Below, piece by piece: positions 12,964-19,711 of a stretch of DNA of 26,924 bases (positions are counted from its first letter, which is position 1; every line of letters starts with the position of its first letter). Made by a program: the position numbers and the translations under genes. The notes under the pieces are model-generated. The model was not told the DNA's origin and did not search any database. It was given only the letters and a program-made list of their open reading frames with translations. This DNA comes from a virus: positions 1 to 26,924 of IMG/VR virus record IMGVR_UViG_3300044701_001350; one strand, given 5' to 3'.

Positions 12964-14217
12964 TTAATGATTACTTTTCTTCTTGTATCTATTTATGAAA
13001 TTACGTATTTCTTTCGTTCCAGTCATCTTCATTGTATATTTTCTTAGAGCATCAGTTCCAACTTCTCTTTGATTTGCAGGAACTCCAGAAACGTTGGTCC
13101 ACTGCTGTTCTTCAATTTTGTTTAAGTCTTTAATCCAAGATTTAAACATAAGATTATCTTCGGTCACACAAATCAGGTAATTAGTTCCTCTGCGAATAAT
13201 TTTTCCAACTAATCCAGTGTTTATATTTTCTACAATCTCACCTTCACAATAAACCTCATTGTTAATATATGACTCACGAAGAGATGCCATATCTTCTTTA
13301 GGTGCAATTTCCCAGAGATTAAAACCTTCTTCAACCTTCATTGATTTGCGGAGAGTCATAAAGAACTTTCTTGCTTCCTTATCATCTAAGGACTTTGGAG
13401 TTCCTTTTCTGAATGTTTCAAAGTCCCCTTCTGCTGCTGCCTTGCGAAGTTTTGATGCGGACATTCCAGTAACATCTTCAGCATCAGGATCTCTTTCTCC
13501 CGCAGATACGATATTCAAATTCTTGAAATCATACAGGTCTCCATTATACTTGGTTGCAAGTTTTTGGAACTCTGCTTGACGATCTGATCCAACAACAATA
13601 TTTACACCAGAATATCCATCTTGATGTGCCTTCTTCAGAACATCAAAAATTGTTTTTGATCCTTCATCATTTACAATTTTTTCCCCGTGCTTTGGATATA
13701 ACCTACGCATCATTGAAATCTTAGTATCAGGATCTAATGGATTTTTCTTAGGATCATTAGATCTTGAAGGATAAATGCGATACTCACCCTTATCTGCAAT
13801 ATTAGCAACAGTATCTAAAAGTTTTTCGTGTCCAGTTGTTGGAGGATTAAAACGACCAAAAGCAATGGTGAGGGTTCCCTTGTCTTCCTGCTGCCCCTCT
13901 TCTGGGGGTGCTTCCTGCTGCCCCTGGGGTTGCTCCTGTGGTGGTGCTCCCTGCTGTGCCTGTTGAGAGGATGGTGCCTGGGTCTGGGTGGCAACTGGCT
14001 GCTGGTTTGCGGCAGTCCTCCTCTGGGGAGGGTCCTGCTGCCCTGGCACCTGGTTCTGATTATAGAACTTCAATTTACCACCTTCTGTCTTGGCAGTAAA
14101 TTCACCATTTTTATCATACCATCCGCCGTGGCCATCTCCAGTCAGACCAAGACGCCGCGCTTGCATTACTGCCTGCGACTCTCTTGCCTCAGATAAAAAT
14201 CGTGAAAAACTCTTCAT
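12964..14217 (-). CDS. Late protein with cytidylyltransferase-like nucleotidyltransferase domain
   Basis: A 417-aa protein in three parts. Residues 1-55 begin FSRFLSEARES; 56-112 form a Pro/Gln-rich linker; 113-270 look like an HxGH-class nucleotidyltransferase: IAFGRFNPPTTGHEKLL (118-134, with TTGH for HxGH), VVGSDRQ (208-214) and GMSASKLRKAA (251-261), corresponding to the ISSTxIR motif. The C-terminal 100 residues include a beta-type segment (GEIVENINTGLVGKIIRRGT) seen in other phage particle proteins. Family members join NMP or CTP to small molecules (NAD or phospholipid precursors). It lies in the late module, so the domain may be packaged or reused structurally; activity is unproven. 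Confidence 0.75.
   Translation of the reverse strand: MKSFSRFLSEARESQAVMQARRLGLTGDGHGGWYDKNGEFTAKTEGGKLKFYNQNQVPGQQDPPQRRTAANQQPVATQTQAPSSQQAQQGAPPQEQPQGQQEAPPEEGQQEDKGTLTIAFGRFNPPTTGHEKLLDTVANIADKGEYRIYPSRSNDPKKNPLDPDTKISMMRRLYPKHGEKIVNDEGSKTIFDVLKKAHQDGYSGVNIVVGSDRQAEFQKLATKYNGDLYDFKNLNIVSAGERDPDAEDVTGMSASKLRKAAAEGDFETFRKGTPKSLDDKEARKFFMTLRKSMKVEEGFNLWEIAPKEDMASLRESYINNEVYCEGEIVENINTGLVGKIIRRGTNYLICVTEDNLMFKSWIKDLNKIEEQQWTNVSGVPANQREVGTDALRKYTMKMTGTKEIRNFINRYKKKSNH
12990..12997 (-). promoter_or_regulatory. Late promoter-type octamer CATAAATA
   Basis: CATAAATA inside the 3' end of the nucleotidyltransferase gene, 35 nt above the 787-aa gene start. Confidence 0.5.
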
Positions 14218-14237
14218 ATTGATCGTTTATATACTTA

Positions 14238-14245
14238 TATTTATT
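14238..14245 (-). promoter_or_regulatory. Late promoter-type octamer AATAAATA
   Basis: AATAAATA in the short gap between the 559-aa and 417-aa genes, 21 nt above the start of the latter. Confidence 0.5.
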
Positions 14246-14252
14246 AATTAAT

Positions 14253-15932
14253 TTAACCCCAACGTTCTTCGCCAAATTTTTTCTTCTTAGACAATTTTTT
14301 ATAAAGTTGTGAAAAATTATTTGGTCTAGTACTCATAAAAATTTGAAATTGAGGTTCGGATGTCATTGCACCTTTATATCTAACCTCAAGATCTACGATA
14401 TGAACATCTTCTATTTTCATAATATAAAATAATTTAGCAGCAGTAGATCCAGGCTCAAATGCTTGTTTTTTATCCGATGGTTTTTCTAAAACATATTTCT
14501 TAGAACTTTTTGGTTTGCTTCCAAACATTTCTGTAAAAATTTCTGTAGTAAGTCTACCTTCTTTTTCCAAAGGTGCTTTTACTTGCAACAATTTACCAGA
14601 TTTATAATCCCCCTCACCAGTAATTAAACTGAAATGAAAATTGGTTCCCTTTAAATATGAAGTTAAATCAATCTTAAAAATAGTATCTAAAAATTCTTTG
14701 AAGAATTTTTCATTATTATCGAATTTTTCTAAAAAAACTCTATCTATTTCTTTAAAATAAATATTTGGATTTTTAGAATATTCACCATATCCACGCAACA
14801 TATCACCCTTTTCTTTATCACTAAAAAGTTCTGTGGCAACTTTCAATATAGTTTTTATAGGAGTATTATCATCAATTTTAATATTATTTTTATAAACATC
14901 ACCTCTTAACTTTATTTGAATTGCCTTGGTAAAAAATTTTTTCTTTGCTACTTGAATTTTATTTTCTTCTGCAGGTGGTATGCTTTTAGAAATAAATCCA
15001 GTTTTACCTAACAATGGCTTATTTAAAAGTGTTGGCTCAACTTCATTAATGCCGCGCTTTTTAAGAGACAATCCCCAATAATGAGTTGTACCTTTTAAAT
15101 CAAACTTAACAATAATATCAGAAGAATTATAATTTTTCATTGTCTCTGGGCCAACATTAAATCTTTTAATTTCTTGAGCCCATTTAGTTCCCGTTTGCCA
15201 TACAGTTTGCACCTTTGCATTTCTTCCAATTTGATTTATTACATAATTGGAAATTGATATTGCTTTAGCGAGATTGACTAAATCAGGTTCATTTTTTTCT
15301 TTATCACAATAAAACCCATCAAGACCAGCAGAACCCTCAACTTTAGATGCAGTTGATGCTAATTTATCAACAACTTCTTTTAAATATGCTTGCCTTGCTT
15401 CATCTTTCATACCATTAACTTTTGCAAGACTTATTCTTTCTTGATTTAAAATTAAACACGCAGTCATCAATTCATGCGGATCTGTTCTTTTACCTGCAGC
15501 TCCATTTGATAATCCTTTTCCTTGCCACCAAAAAGAAAATGTTGCATTCTTTTTTCCCTGTGGAACTAATGCAAACTCTACAGTTTGGGATCCACTACCA
15601 GTTTTTACGCCTATATCAATTTTAATTTCATACATCATACCTCCAGGAAGATATGGAGTAATAGCATCTCTCAACAAATTTTTATTCTCTTCAACCCATT
15701 CCTTTGTTGCATTAGCGAGATGATTTCTTTCTTGCTTCGATTTAATTCTTGGAATAAATTTAATTCTACTATTAGACTGTTTCACAACCATCGTAGAATT
15801 TGTATAGTCAAAAGGATCTACCTGTCGGTCTTCGCCACCACTAGAAGAATATTTTTCATAAAACTTTTTAAGATCTAATTTCCCTTGAAAAATATTTTTT
15901 AATTCTTTTTGAACTTCATCAGCAATAGCCAT
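14253..15932 (-). CDS. Late protein with possible PD-(D/E)XK nuclease-like core
   Basis: A 559-aa protein I do not recognise by name. A candidate nuclease core is visible: a helix with Glu in DPHELMTACLILNQ (151-164), a strand with Asp in YNSSDIIVKFD (268-278) and a strand with Lys in HYWGLSLKKRG (284-294). The order Glu - Asp - (S)xK fits PD-(D/E)XK enzymes of the Cfr10I type, where Ser replaces the second acid. The C-terminal half is Lys-rich and mixed alpha/beta, ending SQLYKKLSKKKKFGEERWG. It has its own terminator upstream and a late octamer 24 nt above the ATG, so it is likely made late and possibly packaged. A virion-delivered or defence-counter role is conjecture. Confidence 0.6.
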   Translation of the reverse strand: MAIADEVQKELKNIFQGKLDLKKFYEKYSSSGGEDRQVDPFDYTNSTMVVKQSNSRIKFIPRIKSKQERNHLANATKEWVEENKNLLRDAITPYLPGGMMYEIKIDIGVKTGSGSQTVEFALVPQGKKNATFSFWWQGKGLSNGAAGKRTDPHELMTACLILNQERISLAKVNGMKDEARQAYLKEVVDKLASTASKVEGSAGLDGFYCDKEKNEPDLVNLAKAISISNYVINQIGRNAKVQTVWQTGTKWAQEIKRFNVGPETMKNYNSSDIIVKFDLKGTTHYWGLSLKKRGINEVEPTLLNKPLLGKTGFISKSIPPAEENKIQVAKKKFFTKAIQIKLRGDVYKNNIKIDDNTPIKTILKVATELFSDKEKGDMLRGYGEYSKNPNIYFKEIDRVFLEKFDNNEKFFKEFLDTIFKIDLTSYLKGTNFHFSLITGEGDYKSGKLLQVKAPLEKEGRLTTEIFTEMFGSKPKSSKKYVLEKPSDKKQAFEPGSTAAKLFYIMKIEDVHIVDLEVRYKGAMTSEPQFQIFMSTRPNNFSQLYKKLSKKKKFGEERWG

Positions 15933-15955
15933 AAAAACTCAAAATACTTTTTTAC

Positions 15956-15963
15956 TATTTAGA
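15956..15963 (-). promoter_or_regulatory. Late promoter-type octamer TCTAAATA
   Basis: TCTAAATA four bases after the terminator at 15968-15997 and 24 nt above the 559-aa gene. Confidence 0.55.
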
Positions 15964-15967
15964 AAGC

Positions 15968-15997
15968 AAAAACCCACCCAACAAAGTTGGGTGGGTT
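15968..15997 (-). terminator. Intrinsic terminator after the 220-aa gene
   Basis: Minus strand AACCCACCCAAC, loop TTT, GTTGGGTGGGTT followed by T residues: a 12-bp perfect stem. Confidence 0.88.
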
Positions 15998-16014
15998 GGA
16001 GCAACCTTCCGCGT

Positions 16015-16022
16015 TATTTATC
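16015..16022 (-). promoter_or_regulatory. Octamer GATAAATA at a stop codon
   Basis: GATAAATA overlaps the TGA of the 220-aa gene but is followed by a terminator before the next gene, so it may not act as a promoter. It recalls the same arrangement at 1908-1915. Confidence 0.25.
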
Positions 16023-16683
16023 AGCGAACGTTCTTAGCATACCACTTCTCAAAGTCCTCTCTACGCTTATCACCTCTTGGGGGCATAGGAGTTCTTTCTC
16101 CACGAACAGGAGCAGACTTTTTCTTTTGGTCTGCTTCATACTTCTCAGGATTGTTGCGAGCCTCTTGTGCTTCACCGAGGACAATCTCAATTGCTTCCTC
16201 ATCAATAATATTTGCCATCATCCACTCTGCTTCTTCCAGAGTTTCTGCGTATCCTTCTACTTGAAGGAACTCAAGAACAATATCAAAAATATCAAAAGAC
16301 TCATCGCCCATATTGAGTTGCTTTCTCTCATTGGGAGTCAGAGCACCTCTCTGAGCACCTCTTGCTGCCTGCTTCGCTTTTACCTTAGGATCATCAGACT
16401 TGTGCTGTCCAACGTGAAGACCAGGATTTGAAGATGCGGTCTTACGGAAATCACCTCTTTGCTTTCTGGCATAATCAGTTCTCTGTTTTGCCTTCTTAGC
16501 ATCACCATAGGTTGGTCTATTCTCTAGTGAAGTTGCTCTATCTGCTGCCTCACCACCACCTGCTCTTTTACGAAGTTCAGTCTCATCATGACCACGCTTT
16601 GCCATCGCAGTTGCTTCATCAACTTCTTGAGGAGTATAAACCTGCTGATATGCTTCTGCAAGATTTCTATAAATGTTTGCCAT
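16021..16683 (-). CDS. Putative virion-associated protein (220 aa)
   Basis: A 220-aa highly charged protein. The first 110 residues are Arg/Lys/Gly-rich and probably disordered; FDIVLEFLQVEGYAETLEEA followed by EWMMANIIDEEAIE (about 133-166) is a compact helical segment resembling C-terminal modules of many cyanophage structural proteins. The tail is basic. An exact TATAAATA octamer is 21 nt upstream, directly after the mazG terminator, so the gene is almost certainly late. The precise role is unknown; an internal head or scaffold function is the best guess. Confidence 0.7.
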   Translation of the reverse strand: MANIYRNLAEAYQQVYTPQEVDEATAMAKRGHDETELRKRAGGGEAADRATSLENRPTYGDAKKAKQRTDYARKQRGDFRKTASSNPGLHVGQHKSDDPKVKAKQAARGAQRGALTPNERKQLNMGDESFDIFDIVLEFLQVEGYAETLEEAEWMMANIIDEEAIEIVLGEAQEARNNPEKYEADQKKKSAPVRGERTPMPPRGDKRREDFEKWYAKNVR

Positions 16684-16703
16684 CTTTACAAATACTTTTT
16701 AGT

Positions 16704-16711
16704 TATTTATA
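16704..16711 (-). promoter_or_regulatory. Late promoter octamer TATAAATA
   Basis: Exact octamer that begins at the last T of the mazG terminator T run and lies 21 nt above the 220-aa gene. It marks the boundary between the early/middle replication module and the late module. Confidence 0.8.
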
Positions 16712-16735
16712 AAAAAAACCTCCCAGAGGAGGTTT
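16711..16735 (-). terminator. Intrinsic terminator after mazG
   Basis: Minus strand AACCTCC, loop TCTG, GGAGGTT followed by an eight-T run that merges into TATAAATA. Confidence 0.88.
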
Positions 16736-16748
16736 AAGACGACTTAGA

Positions 16749-17168
16749 TCACAAATCACCTTCTACACGGTTTTCGGAACGATAAACATCAAATGCACCA
16801 TCAGGATAACGAGCACTCAGTTTCTCATAGTTCATCTGCAGAACTTCATCAAAAGTAGTATCAAGTGCCATACACGCTTGAGCAAGATACCAAAAAATGT
16901 CTCCAAGTTCTCGCTTTAAATGAAACTCAGTCTCTTGACTATATGGTTTGCCTTGTAGAAAAACCTTCTTAACAACCTCAGTAAATTCACCTGCCTCTGC
17001 ACTGATACCAAACGCAGCAGTCAAAAGACGGGGAGTATCTACGTCATTTTCAAGTTCAAGTTCAGTCATACGAGCAACTAATTGGTTAAAATCAGAACTT
17101 GCAGGACTTGTAGTTTGGCGAACAAAGTTAATATACTTTTCAGTGTCAATCACTTTAGTTTCAGTCAT
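16749..17168 (-). CDS. mazG: MazG-type nucleotide pyrophosphohydrolase
   Basis: A 139-aa protein of the all-alpha NTP pyrophosphatase superfamily. The metal-binding pattern is visible: ISAEAGEFTEVVKK (55-68) and KRELGDIFWYLAQ (85-97), i.e. EAGE then E-x-x-D. Cyanophage MazG is proposed to hydrolyse dNTPs such as dGTP/dCTP, or to affect ppGpp; here it ends the helicase operon, in line with nucleotide metabolism. I use the ATG at 17168 (MTETKVIDTEKY), the usual length, rather than a TTG overlapping the gp41 stop. A possible internal promoter lies in gp41. Confidence 0.9.
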   Translation of the reverse strand: MTETKVIDTEKYINFVRQTTSPASSDFNQLVARMTELELENDVDTPRLLTAAFGISAEAGEFTEVVKKVFLQGKPYSQETEFHLKRELGDIFWYLAQACMALDTTFDEVLQMNYEKLSARYPDGAFDVYRSENRVEGDL

Positions 17169-17206
17169 AGGTAATTTATTAAGTAAAAAGTCAGTTTTTA
17201 AGCTAA

Positions 17207-18583
17207 TCAAAATTTGAATCCTTCAAATGATTTTTTAGGTTTCTTTTCTTCATAATCATACTCTTCTTCTTTACCAGAGTCAAGTATGTCTTGTTGTGCC
17301 GATTGTTCCACATCATACAATCTCATTTTGGCACGATCAATACCAACAACAAATCTCTTGTAAATTGTTGGGTCATTGTATCGGTTCTTAAGTTGCTTCA
17401 CAAGAATTTGCCCCAACTCTTCTAACTCTTCAGTGCTAATCAAAGCAAACATAAGGTCAGCAGTAGCAGGAAGACCAAATGACTCAGAAGTATCAGTCAA
17501 CTCAACATCACTATTGCCATAACCTGAACGAGTGGTTTGAGTAGCAGAAACAATAGGAACATTGAACTCTACAGCAAGACCACGAAGTTCTTCTGCGATT
17601 GCTTTAATATAAGAATATGAGTTAATGTTGCTGTTTCCCTTATAACGCGAAGAGGCACAGATATTAAGGTAATCAATGAAGATAATATCTGGTTTGAATG
17701 ATTTCTTAAGAGAGAGTTCATTCAAAAGAGATTTGAAATGCCCACTATGTGCAGAAGCAGTTGGATACTCTTTGATAATCAGAGTTCCTTGTGTTTTCTT
17801 GGCAAGGTTTGTAACCTTGCTTTCAAACATTTGCTTAGGCAAATCAATGATAGATTGAATAGGAACGTTCAGGAGGTTTGCGTCAATTCTCTCAGCAATT
17901 CGTTCTTCTGCCATTTCCATTGTAATGTAGAGAACGTTCCTCCCCTGGAGCAAGACGGAGCTAGCCACATGGCACATGAATAGAGACTTCCCGACGCCCG
18001 TACCAGCAAGAGCGATATTAAGAGTTTTGTTAGGGATCCCACCTTTTGTGATTTTATTAAAATATTCAAGATCAAATTCAATTTTATCCTCCTTTCTATG
18101 ATATGCTTCGTATCTTTGTTCATAATCTTGTAAATAATCGTGCCCAACGTGATTATCAAAACTTACAGCAAGAGCGTCAGAAAGAATAGAAGGAATACTA
18201 TCTGGAGTTTTCTTTTCACTCTTACCGTCCGCAATATGAATTGACTCCATAAGTGCCAAATAAATGGCACGATCACGACACCACTTTTCAGTAGTAGAAA
18301 CTACCCAATTAAACTCAGCAGGAATATCATCCAAACACCCAATCAAATGGATAATTTCTTTAAAGGTAGTGTCATTGATATCTGTTCTTTTTTCAACTTC
18401 AATACAAAGAACTTCTTTCGTTGCCAACTGATTGTATTTGTTGACGAATGATAGTATTTCCTCAAAAACTATTTTTTGATTTTGATCTTCAAAATATTCT
18501 GATTTTAAAAACGGTATAACTTTGCGTAAATATTGTTCATTATATAAAAGGTTTCTAAGAATTAGAAACTCAATTTTTTCCAT
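17207..18583 (-). CDS. 41: Replicative DNA helicase
   Basis: A 458-aa DnaB/gp41-type hexameric 5'-3' helicase that unwinds the fork and recruits the gp61 primase. The N-terminal domain (1-150) is helical; the RecA-like domain holds Walker A AGTGVGKS (193-200), the H1a-type ITMEMAEERIAER (220-232), Walker B IIFIDYLN (300-307) and a later Arg-rich C-terminus. The last residues KKPKKSFEGFKF are acidic-basic like other phage helicases. The start overlaps uvsX by 14 nt, so recombinase and helicase are coupled. Confidence 0.94.
   Translation of the reverse strand: MEKIEFLILRNLLYNEQYLRKVIPFLKSEYFEDQNQKIVFEEILSFVNKYNQLATKEVLCIEVEKRTDINDTTFKEIIHLIGCLDDIPAEFNWVVSTTEKWCRDRAIYLALMESIHIADGKSEKKTPDSIPSILSDALAVSFDNHVGHDYLQDYEQRYEAYHRKEDKIEFDLEYFNKITKGGIPNKTLNIALAGTGVGKSLFMCHVASSVLLQGRNVLYITMEMAEERIAERIDANLLNVPIQSIIDLPKQMFESKVTNLAKKTQGTLIIKEYPTASAHSGHFKSLLNELSLKKSFKPDIIFIDYLNICASSRYKGNSNINSYSYIKAIAEELRGLAVEFNVPIVSATQTTRSGYGNSDVELTDTSESFGLPATADLMFALISTEELEELGQILVKQLKNRYNDPTIYKRFVVGIDRAKMRLYDVEQSAQQDILDSGKEEEYDYEEKKPKKSFEGFKF
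17255..17283 (-). promoter_or_regulatory. Possible sigma70-type promoter in gp41, TTGACT-N17-TATGAT
   Basis: Minus-strand TTGACT (17278-17283), 17-bp spacer, TATGAT (17255-17260), inside the codons of the acidic gp41 tail, about 80 nt above mazG. It could give separate mazG expression. Being in coding sequence, it may be chance. Confidence 0.35.
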
Positions 18584-19577
18584 AACTAAATTCCCTTTGT
18601 GCGATTTCGTCCAACTGTTGCATTACTTCTTCTGTAAAATATACCTCAGGTTCTTTTAAAATCTGCTTGGCATAAATTTTCTTCCCATCTATCTCATATC
18701 TTCCAGCAACGTTTTTCCAAAGTCCACCAAGTTCACCAAGTTCAAGCAGTCCGTAATATCGATCAAGTCCCCTCTCATCATAATATAAGCGAACTTCAAC
18801 CTGTTTATTCTCTTTACTCAAACGCGACTTAGCAGTCTTAGCTTTGATAATATTGCCGACCACTTCTGTTCCATCTTTTTCTTTCTTTTTGCTGAGATAG
18901 ATGATCGTAGATGCTGCGTATTTGAGTCCAGAACCTCCACCCATTTCTTTCGTTGGTACATAAGCTCCGATGACATCGTATGTATGATTTGTGACAATGA
19001 GCGGTACATTTGCCTGTCCTAATTTGAGTGTGAGCATACGGAAAGCGCCTTTGATAAGTTGTGATTTAGTCATATCACGAACTTCTTTTTCATTTAAGGC
19101 ATCAGTGATTTCTTTACTGGTAGAAAGCATACCTAAAGAGTCTAGCACAAACATACAAGGACTGCGTTCCCCTTCGGGTTTCTTCATATAAAGATCAACT
19201 GCTTTGAGTGCTTTAGTTCGAAACTCTTCTACGGTGACAACATTAACCACGACAAACCTTGATGTGTCGATGCCGCGACTTTCCAGGAGAGATTTGGTAA
19301 TGGCAGCCTCAGTATCAAAGTAGAGGCAATAACCATCGGAATGATTATCAAGAAAATTCTTAACAACGGCGAGGCTAAAGAAAGTTTTTCCAGTAGAAGA
19401 CTCTCCAGCAATAGCAGTAATCTTATTCCCAGATACACCACCAAATATGCTACCTGAAACCAGTGCATTAAAAACGTAAGAACCCGTGTCAACATAAGTT
19501 TCTGTTTCTTCAATATCTGATGCTAGTTTTGTATAGTCATCACCTATTTCTTTTACAATATCTTTAAGAAAATCCAT
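18570..19577 (-). CDS. uvsX: RecA-like recombinase UvsX
   Basis: A 335-aa strand-exchange protein for recombination-dependent replication and repair. Walker A GESSTGKT (58-65), followed by CLYFDTEAAI (84-93) and Walker B CMFVLDSLGML (141-151); VTNHTYDVIGAYVPTKEMGG corresponds to the L2 loop region with its GGG-type end. Somewhat shorter than T4 UvsX (391). It sits between a 43-aa gene and gp41, as in related phages. No UvsY is visible in the window. Confidence 0.93.
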   Translation of the reverse strand: MDFLKDIVKEIGDDYTKLASDIEETETYVDTGSYVFNALVSGSIFGGVSGNKITAIAGESSTGKTFFSLAVVKNFLDNHSDGYCLYFDTEAAITKSLLESRGIDTSRFVVVNVVTVEEFRTKALKAVDLYMKKPEGERSPCMFVLDSLGMLSTSKEITDALNEKEVRDMTKSQLIKGAFRMLTLKLGQANVPLIVTNHTYDVIGAYVPTKEMGGGSGLKYAASTIIYLSKKKEKDGTEVVGNIIKAKTAKSRLSKENKQVEVRLYYDERGLDRYYGLLELGELGGLWKNVAGRYEIDGKKIYAKQILKEPEVYFTEEVMQQLDEIAQREFSYGKN

Positions 19578-19579
19578 AC

Positions 19580-19711
19580 CTATTTCTCAGTTTTAATATT
19601 TTTAAAATTAAATTTATAAGTCCATAACTTATTATAAAGTTTCTGATCCCTACTTTTAACCATTTCAATTATCAATTCTAATTCTTTATCAGTAATTGGC
19701 AAATTCATCAT
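19580..19711 (-). CDS. Small conserved-type protein between polymerase and uvsX (43 aa)
   Basis: A 43-aa frame, MMNLPITDKELELIIEMVKS at the start and a Lys/Asn-rich tail ending FKNIKTEK. Its first ATG overlaps the gp43 TGA (ATGA); its stop is two bases before the uvsX start, so the spacing only makes sense if it is translated. Short proteins with an LTDxELxLIxxMxK start and KLYxKLWxYK lie at this place in cyanophage genomes as I recall. Function unknown; perhaps a polymerase or recombinase accessory. Confidence 0.7.
   Translation of the reverse strand: MMNLPITDKELELIIEMVKSRDQKLYNKLWTYKFNFKNIKTEK
19631..19659 (-). promoter_or_regulatory. Possible promoter for uvsX, TTAAAA-N17-TATAAT
   Basis: Consensus -10 TATAAT (19631-19636) with a partial -35 TTAAAA (19654-19659) at 17 bp, inside the 43-aa gene and about 55 nt above uvsX. 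Plausible but in AT-rich sequence. Confidence 0.35.

Noticed and set aside
15991-16431. 146-aa plus-strand open frame antisense to the 220-aa late gene
   Set aside because: Plus-strand frame in a fully minus-strand region, hydrophobic and Cys/Leu-rich shadow translation of a charged protein; no promoter or ribosome site.
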